From: Stenocarpella maydis
Lineage: Eukaryota; Ascomycota; Sordariomycetes; Diaporthales; Diaporthaceae
Direction of reading: 5' to 3'
Length of the DNA stretch: 64,000 bases
NCBI GenBank assembly: GCA_002270565.1
Contig: NQMI01000024.1
Span: 124,001 to 188,000, forward strand
Part shown: piece after piece, positions 1 through 10,295 of the stretch
Position numbering within the stretch: position 1 is the stretch's first letter
Layout of the letters: every line of letters begins with the position of its first letter
Made by a program: the position numbers and the translations under genes
Notes under the pieces: generated by a model
Databases searched by the model: none
Told to the model about the DNA's origin: nothing
What the model saw: only the letters and a program-made list of their open reading frames with translations

Positions 1-681
1 TAAACCAGTGCCTGATACGCTTCAAGATCTTTCTGCCTGGGGGTGAGGGTCAGAAGAGTGTGCTCATCCTGTATCGCACGAGTTGGAATGCCCAGCAAGA
101 CATGGGGTGCAGAGCTGCCCAGGTGCCCAGGTGCCCAGGTGCCCGCTTCATATATCGATCACCTCGTACATCGGACTGTTGGTCCTCAATGCCCCGAAAT
201 CTCTGCCAGGATTGCCCTTTGCAGTAGTATCCTTCGCTACCTGTGGTTGCGTCCATAATGTCGCCCTAACATATAACCTTGGAATCCAACGCTAAGGAGC
301 TGCTTGGCTCATCCGTCTTGATCCCAAGCCAACGTTCGCCAACTAGCCCCTCCAATCGGATCTTTGATTCCAGTAGTTACTCATAGGTAACACGAGTAAA
401 TTCCATTGTAACGGAGCGGTCAGAAAGGACAAATACAAATCAGGGGAATTAAGGGTGGCCGCCACGTTTTCGGTTAGTGCGGCGGAACCCGTCCAGATTT
501 CAATCGGCTCAACTGACACGTGGTTTTCAAGGTGCATCTTTATTGAAGTCGATATCTGAGTTATACTGGCCACTGAAATATACCAGGAACCGGGCTCGCA
601 ATATTTCTATAGCTGGTGGCAGTGGATATAATTCCCTCCGGGTCTAACATCGAGTGCGCTACTCTTACTCCCTACTTGGTC
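1..681. other. Intergenic left edge, upstream of regulator gene
   Basis: No convincing gene is seen. Positions 117-144 hold a short tandem repeat of the 8-base unit GCCCAGGT (three and a half copies). The short reading frames here are unspliceable and lack recognisable motifs. The region just before 682 is presumably the promoter of the Zn2Cys6 regulator gene. Confidence 0.6.
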
Positions 682-3024
682 ATGTCGACGGGAAGCCCAG
701 TCCAGCCGATTCCCCAAATCAACATCAGCTCCTCCCAGCTCAAACGAACAACATGTAATCTCTGCTGTGGACGCAAGGTTCGATGCGATAGAACTAAGCC
801 CGAGTGCCTGAGGTGCAAAAGAGCTGGCCATCGATGCGTCTATCCATCAGCTGAAGGGGAGGCTGCCAAACTCAACATAGCGTTACAGACTCTGCATTAC
901 CGCCTAGGTAAGTCGTCATCGTGAGGTTCTCGCAGCTCCAGAGATGTTGCTCGCTCACATCTGAGTAGGCCAGGCCGAAAAAAGACTTCAGGAACACAGC
1001 ATTTCTGTCCCGCCAGACAGATCAGGACTAGCTGCCCGCCATGGAGGACTTCCCAGTCCCAGCCAGGAAGCTCCCATGGCATCAGCTTCATCTGGAATAG
1101 ACATGTTGGGACTCGAGGCATCAGATCTATCGACATGGTCGGTCAACCTTCCAACCAGCTACCTACTTGTGCTGAAGCACAACATTGATGGACTAACCAC
1201 GGTCTCATGTTTCCTCCAGTGTAGGGGCCAGCCATCATACTTCGATTTTGCTCAAATCCCCGTCTTCTCGGCCGAGGACCCCGATCTAGACCAAGAAAAT
1301 GTACAGAGCCACGCTTTCGCTACTTCCGAGCCCAACTCAGCTATCTCAGGGCAATTGACCAACGCTTCGAAATCCTGGGGTTCCGACCCATCATGCTTCC
1401 AATGGATAGAACAGCCGCCTCGCCCACCCTGTATGGGAAGAGCACAGTCGGTCTTGCATTATTCACCAGGGGTGGAGGACCAAACCAAGGATCATATCTC
1501 CAAGAACACTTTGAACCATTTGTGAGTAGAACAAATTTCGGATTGAGCATTGTTCAAGCCGGACATTGAAGCTAATTCGAATGCAGTTTCGAAGCACATT
1601 TCAGCATTGTCCAGAAACATCTGCCCTTGATCAACAGAGAAGACTTCTTGGAAAAGATCCTGCCAAGGGGAGATCACCAAAGCAACGCGTTGCAATATGC
1701 CGTGGCGATGTCGGGAGCCGTTGCGACCCAACAACCGGAAAGTATGTGTGATGAGTACTATGCTTCCGCTCGATACCACCTGGAAAAGACTGAAACACAA
1801 GTGGACGATTCATCGATGCTCAGCCTACAGACGGTTCAGGCAATGATTCTCCTGGTTCGATTCGAGTTCTCTTGCAAAGCTAGACCACGAGCGATCCTCA
1901 ACATGGCCCGTTTGATGCAGTTGGTAAACCTGATGGGCTACGATAACCTTGACGGCCAAGATGCACGCCCGACTAGCTTCAACAATGGCTTTCACTCGAG
2001 AGGGTCGAGCAAGGGCGAGAATGACGCGAGAATGCAGGAGGAAAGGCTTGCATTTTGGATTGCGTATGCGATCTACTGCAACTATTCGACGGATGTTACC
2101 TACTGCGGCCCAGTCGAGGCGGACCATGTAAGCCTTAAAAAACCGTAGCCGGGACGAATACCTTTGATGTTTCTTATTGCTAAAGTCTAATTTAGATTCA
2201 AACGTTACTACCATGCGAACCAGCATCATCCCTTCAGGGGATATCATTGAGCTCTGCTCTCAAGAGCGTACCGGCCCAAAACCCGACGCCACTTTCATGG
2301 CTTGTCCTCGCCCTGAGATTGGCCAGCCAAACAGAAAAACACGTACGCATGACCCGACAGAACGTCGAAAGAACAGGCGCATTGGACTATAACTTCTGTT
2401 ACCATCACGAGGACATCGAAACGAAGATTACCGCCATCCTCTCCGCGCTGTCCTCGTCACCAGCCGACCCGGACAACGAGCTCCGCGTCCTCACAATCCT
2501 GATCGTGCTCGGAGTGCGCATAAAACTCTACAAAGCCGCCATTGTAAACTCACAAAAGGCCGAGTTCCTAAGCCCAGTCATATCGGAGTGCCAAAGGATC
2601 AGCATCGCAACGGCAGGTGAAATGTGTGACGTACTGCTGCAGGTCAACGCGCTGGGAGACGACAGGGTAAGCCAAAGTCATCGATTGCTGACTGTGTTCG
2701 GCACACCTCAGAGTGATCGCATCAGGCTGATGTTTTGTGTGGAAGGCTCCCGTGTACAGAGAGATGTCTCTGTTCATCCTCCCGCCCTTGGCGATCGCCG
2801 CCGAGACGCAACTCAGCCTTCTGCGGCAGCGGCCTCGCGACGGTGGTTTCAGCACATATCATGCGAACCGAGAGATCCGCCACACGCTGGAAATCACCTG
2901 TGCGGCGATCGGGGCGTTCAGATGCTCGACAGGACAGTACGAGCCACTCTTCAGGGAATGCAAGGATGCTCTGAGAGCCCACTCATTGGGAAAGTCTTGG
3001 GAACAGCCTCAAGATCGCGTCTGA
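682..3024 (+). CDS. Zn2Cys6 (C6) fungal transcription factor
   Basis: A nuclear DNA-binding regulator. Joining exons 682-907, 969-1521, 1587-2127, 2196-2666 and 2764-3024 gives one open frame of about 683 residues. Residues 25-52 form a perfect C-x2-C-x6-C-x6-C-x2-C-x6-C zinc cluster, followed by a short coiled-coil linker (LQTLHYRLGQAEKRLQEH) that is restored only when the first intron is removed. The middle region (FEAHFSIVQKHLPLINRED onward) resembles the fungal-specific regulatory domain (Fungal_trans). All introns have GT-AG ends; the acceptor of the last is the least certain, and a further small intron near 1140-1225 cannot be excluded. It sits at the head of a block with transporter, acyltransferase, putative terpene cyclase and epoxidase genes, so a pathway-specific activator role is likely by inference. 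An upstream in-frame ATG at 616 is possible but lies before any conserved motif. Confidence 0.9.
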
Positions 3025-3595
3025 ACTAACGTACCTGATGTTACGGTGCATCTTTCACAGCGACTTAATTAAGGATAAGGTACTGTTTTCTATTTGGTCA
3101 AAATAAAGCGAGGAGTCATAGTATATTCTGTTGATTTGGACCTGTATGCCAGTGATCGAGTTGAGGTGTTTAGATAGGACATCCCCGAATATTTTACGCA
3201 TTGCGTTAGATACGTTACATATCCATGGTCAGAATTCGCCAGACCGAACAAATAGAATCTAGAGAGTAGCGAAACTCAGTATCGCGGGTTTGAAGTGCGG
3301 AAGGTCTATATCTTTAAAGTAGAATGAAACTGATAGTTACCTAGGTACTTAAGTAACGGTCCACAGAAAAGCATATTTTTCATTGGATTGTTCCTCAACA
3401 CAAATTCAATCTATCTGTGGTAGAAAGCCACATTGCACTCTTTTCACTGACCAAGTCATCTCTTGCAAAGACGGATAAGGCAAACCGATATATTGCAGCT
3501 GTAGAACAACTGCAAATGACATTTAACGGCCTGACGGCTCACCTGTGCTCAGAACACCCCAACCCCCACCACAACTTCTCCCGGAACTATTTCTC
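3025..3595. other. Intergenic, between converging genes
   Basis: This AT-leaning spacer lies between the regulator gene and the converging membrane-protein gene. No gene is seen. It contains one perfect copy of the palindrome TACCTAGGTA at 3338-3347. Confidence 0.6.
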
Positions 3596-4833
3596 TCACC
3601 ACCTTCCCCCTTCCCGGAGCTTTTGGTCTTCCAGTACTTGTCTTTTTTGTTGGGACTCCTTTTGTGCAAATGAGTCCCTGATGAAGTCCTCCCTCCCGTA
3701 CAGCGCCAGAGAAACAATAAGCCCGGGGCTGAGCACCACGCTCGCAATGCCCGAGGCCAACAGCACGGCAGATCGCTTGTAGGCGGGCCATTGGCCTTGC
3801 TCGGGAGATGAAATCCCCTCCAAGATTCTCGCGACATACAAGCTGCCACCCATCACCGCCAGAATGAAATCCCATTGCAGGAAGAAAAGGGACTCCTCTA
3901 CGTACAGCGCAGCCACCGCATCCGGACTCCACAGCTTGCTCAGTCGAGGCATGAAGATCTCTGATAGGGACAGAGACGGCTCCTGTGATATCCAGACGAA
4001 GCCTAGCACTGCGACGTGGACGACTGCGGAAAACACACCAAAGAAGGCATAGGTAGCCTTGACCCATTTCGCATCCGCATTGGGGGCCCGCGACTGTCCT
4101 TGCTTGCGATGGGATGACAGGTAATTGGCAAAGGCTGACACAAGGCTGTAGCACATGAAGGGTCCAAGTTGGTATACCGCGATGAATGCCTGATGCTGTG
4201 ATGTTGTGGTGCTTGGCCACGGAAAGTAGACCATCAGGTATGGATGGATAGCGGCCAGGACCGCAGCAGGTATCAGCGACTTGGCTTCAAAATAAGGAAT
4301 GCTTGGGTCAGAGACCCTTGAGGAATTGAAGTGTTGGTTTAGTTCCGTGTAGAAATAGAAAGGCAAGAATATCGCTGTGCCGAAGTATTGCCAGCAAAAG
4401 ACGTAGACTGGTGCCCTGGTTTGAAGACATCTAATCAGTGTTCGAGTCCTCGTAAAATCTGAAGGCATGAAGAATGTACTCACCACTGTAGAATGGTGTG
4501 CTTCTGGCCCTTTCGCATCCGCTCCACGGAAGCCAACACAGCGAATGTCTGCAGCGAAGCACATAGCATCACTGATTCCAGTCGGAGGATAGGATTTTCG
4601 GTGGCGACAGCATCCCAGAAGCTGACCGACATGGCCAACAGGTCGTCCACCACTGGCAGCCCAGTGTAAACGCGGTGCAAAGGCTTGCCATTCTCAAATT
4701 GACCATACCAGATAGCCTTCAGCAGGCCTCCAAATGCGCCATTGGCAATCAGTATCCCTTGGAGGAGCACGCAGGCTGCAACGGTGAGGACGAGGAAAGG
4801 GATCCTCGTGGAAGAGACGAGTTCGGATGCCAT
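3596..4833 (-). CDS. AscI/PaxA-like integral membrane protein, putative terpene cyclase
   Basis: Two exons (4484-4833 and 3596-4415, intron 4416-4483 with GT-AG ends) encode about 389 residues rich in hydrophobic helices (roughly seven to eight). The N-terminal helix is LVLTVAACVLLQGILIANGA. After the splice comes APVYVFCWQYFGTAIFLPFY, then PAAVLAAIHPYLMVYFPWP. This Trp-Gln-Tyr/Gly/Pro-Tyr-Phe pattern followed by an Ala-Leu-Pro-Ala helix resembles, from memory, the membrane proteins of the ascofuranone (AscI) and indole-diterpene (PaxA/AtmA) type. AscI is a terpene cyclase; the role of PaxA is less clear. The gene is divergently transcribed from the MFS transporter gene 660 bp away and lies in one block with a PaxM-like epoxidase. 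In AscI-type chemistry a membrane cyclase acts on the epoxidised prenyl chain; assigning that role here is inference. It could also be an unrelated multi-pass protein. Confidence 0.62.
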
Positions 4834-5492
4834 GTTTGGTTTTCGGTGCCGACTTCAGTGATCTGCAACTTGATTGACTGCTTGGCAGGAATATGGATTC
4901 GCAACTGGGATGGGCTCGAGTTGAAAAGGTTAATAACAAACATTCGTCTGCTTGGGTCGTCTCTGCCACCCCTTCCAACTTTACCAAAGGCGATATCATA
5001 AGCCAATTATCGACAGAGTTTAGCCTCGCAGGTGCTACCGCGCCAAGGCATTTTTCAATCCTACAGTATTACATGTCATCATCCACCCTCGGGCACTCGG
5101 CCGAGCCAGAAAATCCAGAGCTGAGCTCTTTTTTCACCGCGTCTCATCAGAATTTCGAGTTTAGTTAGCAGATCAGTGCCGAATCAGCGATACAGATGCG
5201 CACATACCTAGGTAAGCAGTTAGAACGATGCAGATCACGCGTGCTCGGCCGACCTCCTGGCGCGCCAAAACGGCCAGCATTTATTCAATGAGTCAGAAGG
5301 AGCAGATGAGATGAGGACATCGTCATTTCTAGCATCCCATTAGTAGAAATCGACACATTCCAGCTTATTTGCCTTTTCCTGAATTCTGAATCACATCGTC
5401 TCCCCTTGTCTAGGAGAGGCAACCTAGCTTCTACCTACTCCTAGCTTCAACCTGCCTGTAGCTTCACTGCGAGGCTGCCCCAAAATCCCCCA
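4834..5492. promoter_or_regulatory. Divergent promoter region (cyclase-like / MFS)
   Basis: This 659-bp stretch separates two divergent start codons and presumably holds both promoters. It contains TACCTAGGTA at 5205-5214 and several CCTAGCTT/CCTAG variants at 5425-5460. No coding feature is seen. Confidence 0.5.
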
Positions 5493-7442
5493 ATGGCGGC
5501 CCTTTTTCGAGATGCGACGGCGGGTACAATCCTGCGGATGATCTTCGGCGGACGCATCCTCCCCTACGATGATGAAAGGCCAGGCTTCAAGATCCCGAGC
5601 AACGCCAGTGAGAAGCAGGCCGACAAGAGCAGTCAGCCTAGCAATGATCCGGAGTCAGACGCAATAGATGAATATTCAGGCTCTAGCACGCCCAATACGG
5701 CAGAGATACATGCCAGCGACCAGGCTGTCGACTGGTATGGACTTAATGACCCCGAGAAACCTCAGAATTGGTCTACGGCGAAAAAGTCTTTTGTCTTCTT
5801 TCAGATATGCTTCTTGACATTTACTGGTAAGTCAATATCCTAATCCTGTACACAATGCAGTGAAGCGGGAGTATAACAGGAAGTAGTATACAGTGGCTCT
5901 GCCATCATAACTCCAGCACAGCCGACGTTCATCCAAATATGGGGCGTATCAGCTCAACGTTCCTCGCTGACGCTCTCCATGTACGTGCTCGGATATGTAA
6001 GTTGTTAACTCCAGAGCCCACTGAACCATACAAGACATTGACCTATTGTAGGGTTTCGGGCCTCTCCTCTTCAGCCCTCTCTCAGAGGTACCAAGACTAG
6101 GCCGCAATATTCCCTACATGACATCCGCTCTGCTGTTCATCATTGTCACGATCCCAGTCTCAAGAGTGACCAACTTCCCCGGCCTGGTCGTGCTGCGCTT
6201 CCTGCAAGGATTCCTGGGAGGACCAGTCCTAGCGACCGGCGGAGCATCCGCGGCAGACATCTTTGGCTTCCACAAGATCCCGTACGGCCTGACGTTCTGG
6301 AGCTGCGCCGCATATGCTGGGCCGGCGCTCGGCCCGCTCCTCTCCAGCTTCGCCGTCACGCGGAGCACGTGGAGGTGGTCCATGTACGAGCTGCTCATCC
6401 TGGGCACCTTCACGTACATAATGCTCTTCTTCTTTCTCCCCGAGACCAACCCCGAGACCATCCTCCTGCGCCGTGCCGTGCGCCTCAGGAAGACCACCGG
6501 GAACTCGACCCTGCGCTCTCAGTCCGAGATTCGACAGGGCGAGATTCGCATCGGGCAGCTGTTGGGCCAATACCTAACGACTCCCTTCCGCATAACAATT
6601 CAAGATCCGTCCACCGCGTTCATCAATATTTACACGGCGCTCATCTATGGAATCTACGTAAGTCATTCTGCCTCCGCCTCTACTACCAGCACAGCGCACT
6701 GACGGTTTCCCCAGTATTCTTACTTTGAATCATTTCCCTTGGTCTACATGGGCGTTTACAACATGTCATTGGAGATTATGGGAGTAGTGTTCCTGGCCAT
6801 TATCATCGCTTGCATTCTCGGAGCATCTGTTTATCTGCTTCTGGTTTACCTCATCTACGAGCCATACACGGTGACCCAGGGGATCGGCACTCCAGAACAT
6901 CGTCTCTTCCCAGGTGTGTTTGCCGCTGCACTTGCACCGTGTGGCATTTTCATTTTCGCCTGGACCGCCAGGCCAGAAATTCACTGGATTGTGCCAACCA
7001 TTGGCGTGGTTATATTTTCCTCATGCGTCTTCATTGTAAGCGGTACCATCCCAAAACCCGTCGAGAAAAGTCGACTTCGACAGAGTGAAACAAGAGCTGA
7101 TTCCCACATGACACATCCGCAGCTGGCAAATGTTATTTTCATCTATCTGCCAACCAGCTACCCTCGTTATGCAGCAAGTCTCTTTGCCGGCAATGGTAAG
7201 TTCTGGCGCTGATCACTTCGCTTCTCCCTGCCCTTGTGCTGACCGCCCTTCAAGCATTCATGAGAAGCGCACTGGCCTGTGGAGCAATTCACTTCTCGCA
7301 GCCCCTATTTGGCAACCTGAGCGTTGCAAAGGGCTGCAGCGTTCTTGGTGGCCTAACTGCTGCCTGCTTCTTTGGGATGTTTACTCTCTGGCGCTATGGA
7401 GCCAAGCTCAGGTCCAGGAGCAAGTTTGCCGAGACATACTAG
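5493..7442 (+). CDS. MFS drug:proton antiporter (DHA1 family)
   Basis: A plasma-membrane efflux transporter. Six exons (5493-5826, 5887-5996, 6052-6657, 6715-7035, 7123-7195, 7255-7442) join into one frame of about 543 residues. A hydrophilic cytosolic N-terminus of about 95 residues includes DWYGLNDPEKPQNWS, the usual signature just before helix 1 of fungal DHA1 pumps. Helix 2-3 carries LGYGFGPLLFSPLSEVPRLG (motif A-like), followed by VVLRFLQGFLGGPVLATGGA (helices 4-5). The final exons restore IYLPTSYPRYAASLFAGNAF, also typical of the family. The fourth intron is 87 bp and in frame, so retention would not break the frame. In this cluster context it probably exports the pathway product or a related toxic compound (inference). 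Confidence 0.93.
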
Positions 7443-8210
7443 TTACAAATGCGTTGGAAAGCAAATTGTTGTAGATGAAGGCTATTGTTTTAAGCTGGGC
7501 CGCATTCCAAGGCTTGTGTGGCCAAGACCTGTTCGGGACAGTCCTTAAGTGCGTGTAACCACTGCACATGCGATCGGAACGGTAGTAGAATCGGGGTCTG
7601 AAATTGGCGGAGTGGGTTCAAATAAAAACGGTGTGGAATATTTGAAAGAATGTGGTAAAGTTAAGCATGGATATTCTTAGAATTGGGTGAAACACACAGC
7701 TATGATGTAGTGCCGGGCCCACATCTGGGTCACCCAACATCGCCACCATGCCACTATTCCTAACGTCAATTGCCCGATACAATAATAACCGAGTTATAGG
7801 AATAATAATACATAACTAGATGAGAATGCTAACTTACTACTAGCTTAGTTAATATAAACTAATATATAGTACCTAGGTATTTTAGAGATAAGAAAAGCGT
7901 TTACTTGAATTAGCTCGTATATAGATTCTACTACTTTCATCTACTATAAAAAGTATCCTATGCCTGAATACTGCAAAAGTTGAGTGCCGCTCGAATGAGT
8001 AGTCGTGGAGAAAGGAGCCGATGTTAGCTTGTGAGAACAAGGTCAAATTCGAACATGAATAGAGTAGCAATAAAACTTCTGTGAATGGCATTATATCTCA
8101 CCGTTCAGCGAAAGTCATCCGATACACTCTGAACTACTTCCAAGGCCCCTATGCTTTATCCGAGAAAATATAGACTCAAAGCACATGAATTGCTAATGTC
8201 ACGCGAATGA
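7443..8210. other. Intergenic spacer with AT-rich patch
   Basis: No gene is seen between the MFS stop and the converging acyltransferase gene. About 7783-7900 is a short AT-rich patch unlike its flanks. It directly follows a sequence repeated near 56.5 kb and contains TACCTAGGTA at 7870-7879. It may be a small decayed transposon end. Confidence 0.5.
7743..7782 (+). repeat. Dispersed repeat copy 1 (partner at 56541-56580)
   Basis: About 36 of 40 bases match 56541-56580 in the same orientation (both begin CCACCATGCCACTATTCC). Similarity may extend leftwards through a CCGGGCCC motif. In both places the repeat ends at the border of an AT-rich stretch, which suggests the terminus of a transposon. 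Confidence 0.7.
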
Positions 8211-9710
8211 TTAAATCAAGCTGCTGTTATCAACCGGGATCTTCACTTCAGCCTCGCGCTTCGCAAAGCCCGCCAAAAACTCCTCATCCCCAGCGCCCCT
8301 GGCGTCAAACCCCAAGTCCAATCCCAGTCCCTGGGCAAACTGGTCCCGAATCAGGCTCAGCAGGGTACTTATACTCTCGTCACGATGATATGCTTCATTG
8401 TAGATGAGTTCGATGACAAGGCGGTTCCTAAATGTCCACATCTCGACCGCGACGTTGGGAGAGAACATGTCCAACGAGATCCAAAAATCGAGGACGTCCA
8501 ACTTTGGCCGGCCCCCGGTCTGCCTGCTGGTGTCTGATGGTTCGTAGGCCTGACTGAGATACTTGTCCATGACGCCCAGGCTTGACAGCTGCAGGTCGGC
8601 CGCAACAGGCATGTCGGGCGGCAGGGGAGCCGACAGGGCAGCCGGGATCTCGGTCGCCCAGAAGCGGCTCGTAGCACGCAGGACGTCGTTCTCCTTGTAG
8701 CTGAGGAAGACGTCGCGCGCCGCGCTGGCCGTCTTGACGAACGAGTCCGGGAACAGCGGGAAGACCGCCGGCATCGAGAAGACGTTGGATCCCACGAGCC
8801 GCGACAGCGGGTACTTGGACTCGTCGATGTAGCCGCGGGCGTTGTAGATGGCGAAGGTGGAGTGCGTCGTGTTGGACACGCGCCCGTGGATGCGAGCTGC
8901 CAGCGACAGCGCAGCCTGTGCCGCCGACGTCACGGACAGGCCAAGCTCCCTGCTCCGGGCGGCGATGCGAGATGTCTCGGCCGCGGAGAAGGTGATCCAC
9001 TGGACCTTGGAGGTTGTCGCCCGCGCCCCTTTGTTTTCATTGTGGACGCGCACGGTTGGGAACTGCGAGAGGAAGCTCTGGAGGTTGGTGTCCCAGGCTT
9101 TCTTTTGCTCTGCCGTGCACTGTGGCACATTGGTCACAACAGCGCAAGGGGGCGTCAGGTTGGCGCCCTCAGTGCCAAATGCAGGTGCTGACGCGGGGAC
9201 AGGGTCGGCCAGGGACTGCAGAATGTGGTTGAAGAAGGTTGCCGCGCCGATGCCATCGACGTGGGTGTGAGGGCCCTGCAGGACCAGTTCTTGTGTCTTG
9301 GGGAGAACGTGCAGCACACATCGGGTGCTAGGATTGGTCTCAAATGGGAACAGTTGGCGTGCCGTGCGCGTGGTGTCGTGTACGTGGAACGTCTCCTGCA
9401 GCCAACTCTGCTGCTCTTTCTCGTCGGCCACACGATAGATCCATCGATCATCTTCGATAACAGCCGAAAGCACGGGGTATTGAAATCTGGAAGCTAGCCA
9501 TGCTGCTTTGACGTCCCCTTCAAAGTCGGATCGACGAGTCTCGACCTTCAGTCCCGCAGTGAAATGCCAGTTCTGCTTGTCCGGCCTGCCTTGGCCCACA
9601 GACGCTATGAAGATAAAGAATCGTTCCAAGCTGTCGATTGCTCGCTCAAAAGTAGACGAGCTCGTCTGAGCCCATTCCTCTGTGAGGCCAGGGCTGATAG
9701 ATGACCCCAT
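8211..9710 (-). CDS. HxxxD-type acyltransferase (condensation/Tri3-like)
   Basis: A single-exon gene of about 499 residues if started at 9710 (MGSSISPGLTEEW). An in-frame ATG at 9755 would add 15 residues without conservation. The catalytic signature H-T-H-V-D-G lies at residues 148-153 in the context VLQGPHTHVDGIGAATFFNH, the HHxxxDG-type motif of CoA-dependent acyltransferases and NRPS condensation domains. Its length fits the stand-alone fungal O-acyltransferases, such as the trichothecene 15-O-acetyltransferase type. No signal peptide or membrane helix is seen. It lies between the transporter and the FAD epoxidase and is transcribed divergently from the latter across about 585 bp. The likely job is acylation of a hydroxyl on a terpenoid-type product; the substrate cannot be read from sequence. 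Confidence 0.78.
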   Translation of the reverse strand: MGSSISPGLTEEWAQTSSSTFERAIDSLERFFIFIASVGQGRPDKQNWHFTAGLKVETRRSDFEGDVKAAWLASRFQYPVLSAVIEDDRWIYRVADEKEQQSWLQETFHVHDTTRTARQLFPFETNPSTRCVLHVLPKTQELVLQGPHTHVDGIGAATFFNHILQSLADPVPASAPAFGTEGANLTPPCAVVTNVPQCTAEQKKAWDTNLQSFLSQFPTVRVHNENKGARATTSKVQWITFSAAETSRIAARSRELGLSVTSAAQAALSLAARIHGRVSNTTHSTFAIYNARGYIDESKYPLSRLVGSNVFSMPAVFPLFPDSFVKTASAARDVFLSYKENDVLRATSRFWATEIPAALSAPLPPDMPVAADLQLSSLGVMDKYLSQAYEPSDTSRQTGGRPKLDVLDFWISLDMFSPNVAVEMWTFRNRLVIELIYNEAYHRDESISTLLSLIRDQFAQGLGLDLGFDARGAGDEEFLAGFAKREAEVKIPVDNSSLI

Positions 9711-10295
9711 GGTGGGATCCTGGCAAGTGTGATGTAAAATATCTGAATAACACAAAAGACCAGATAAATCCCCGTATGATGAAATTTACTACAACTTGGA
9801 ACAGTGTGTTCGCCTACAAGTGGTTCCACTTATTCAATTTTGAAAAGTGCAATATGTCTCAATTGCCAGTGGTCTTATTGTGACCAGCCTGGCAATCAGT
9901 CAGCCGCCCTTTCGCTCGGGCGGGAGCCCGAGAAGGATTGGAAAACGCCACGATCCAACATGGAAGCCGATACTTGGAACTCGCGCACCGAGAATCCCTC
10001 GGTGACGCATCCGAGGACCGTCAGCGTCATCGGGGTATTTTCTTCCAGCCGCTCAGCAACAAGTAACCTGGAGCGGCGGCGGAGGCGACCTTGGTATGGT
10101 ACGATTACTGGAACGATATTCGTTGGGCGGAAAGGAAACATTGAATATATATTTGATTTCAGAGCACAAGTCACTCACCAAAGCACCGCGAGACGGTTGT
10201 GTCCGGGCAATTGATGACTGTTCCATTTATATCTGGAGGCTCAGAGTTTTTTAGTTATACGACATTTTCTGTCCCAGACAGCGGTCTCCGTTACG
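9711..10295. promoter_or_regulatory. Divergent promoter region (acyltransferase / epoxidase)
   Basis: This spacer of about 585 bp lies between divergent start codons and is presumed to hold both promoters. A small reading frame on the minus strand (9896-10174) has no recognisable motif and is not called as a gene. Confidence 0.45.
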
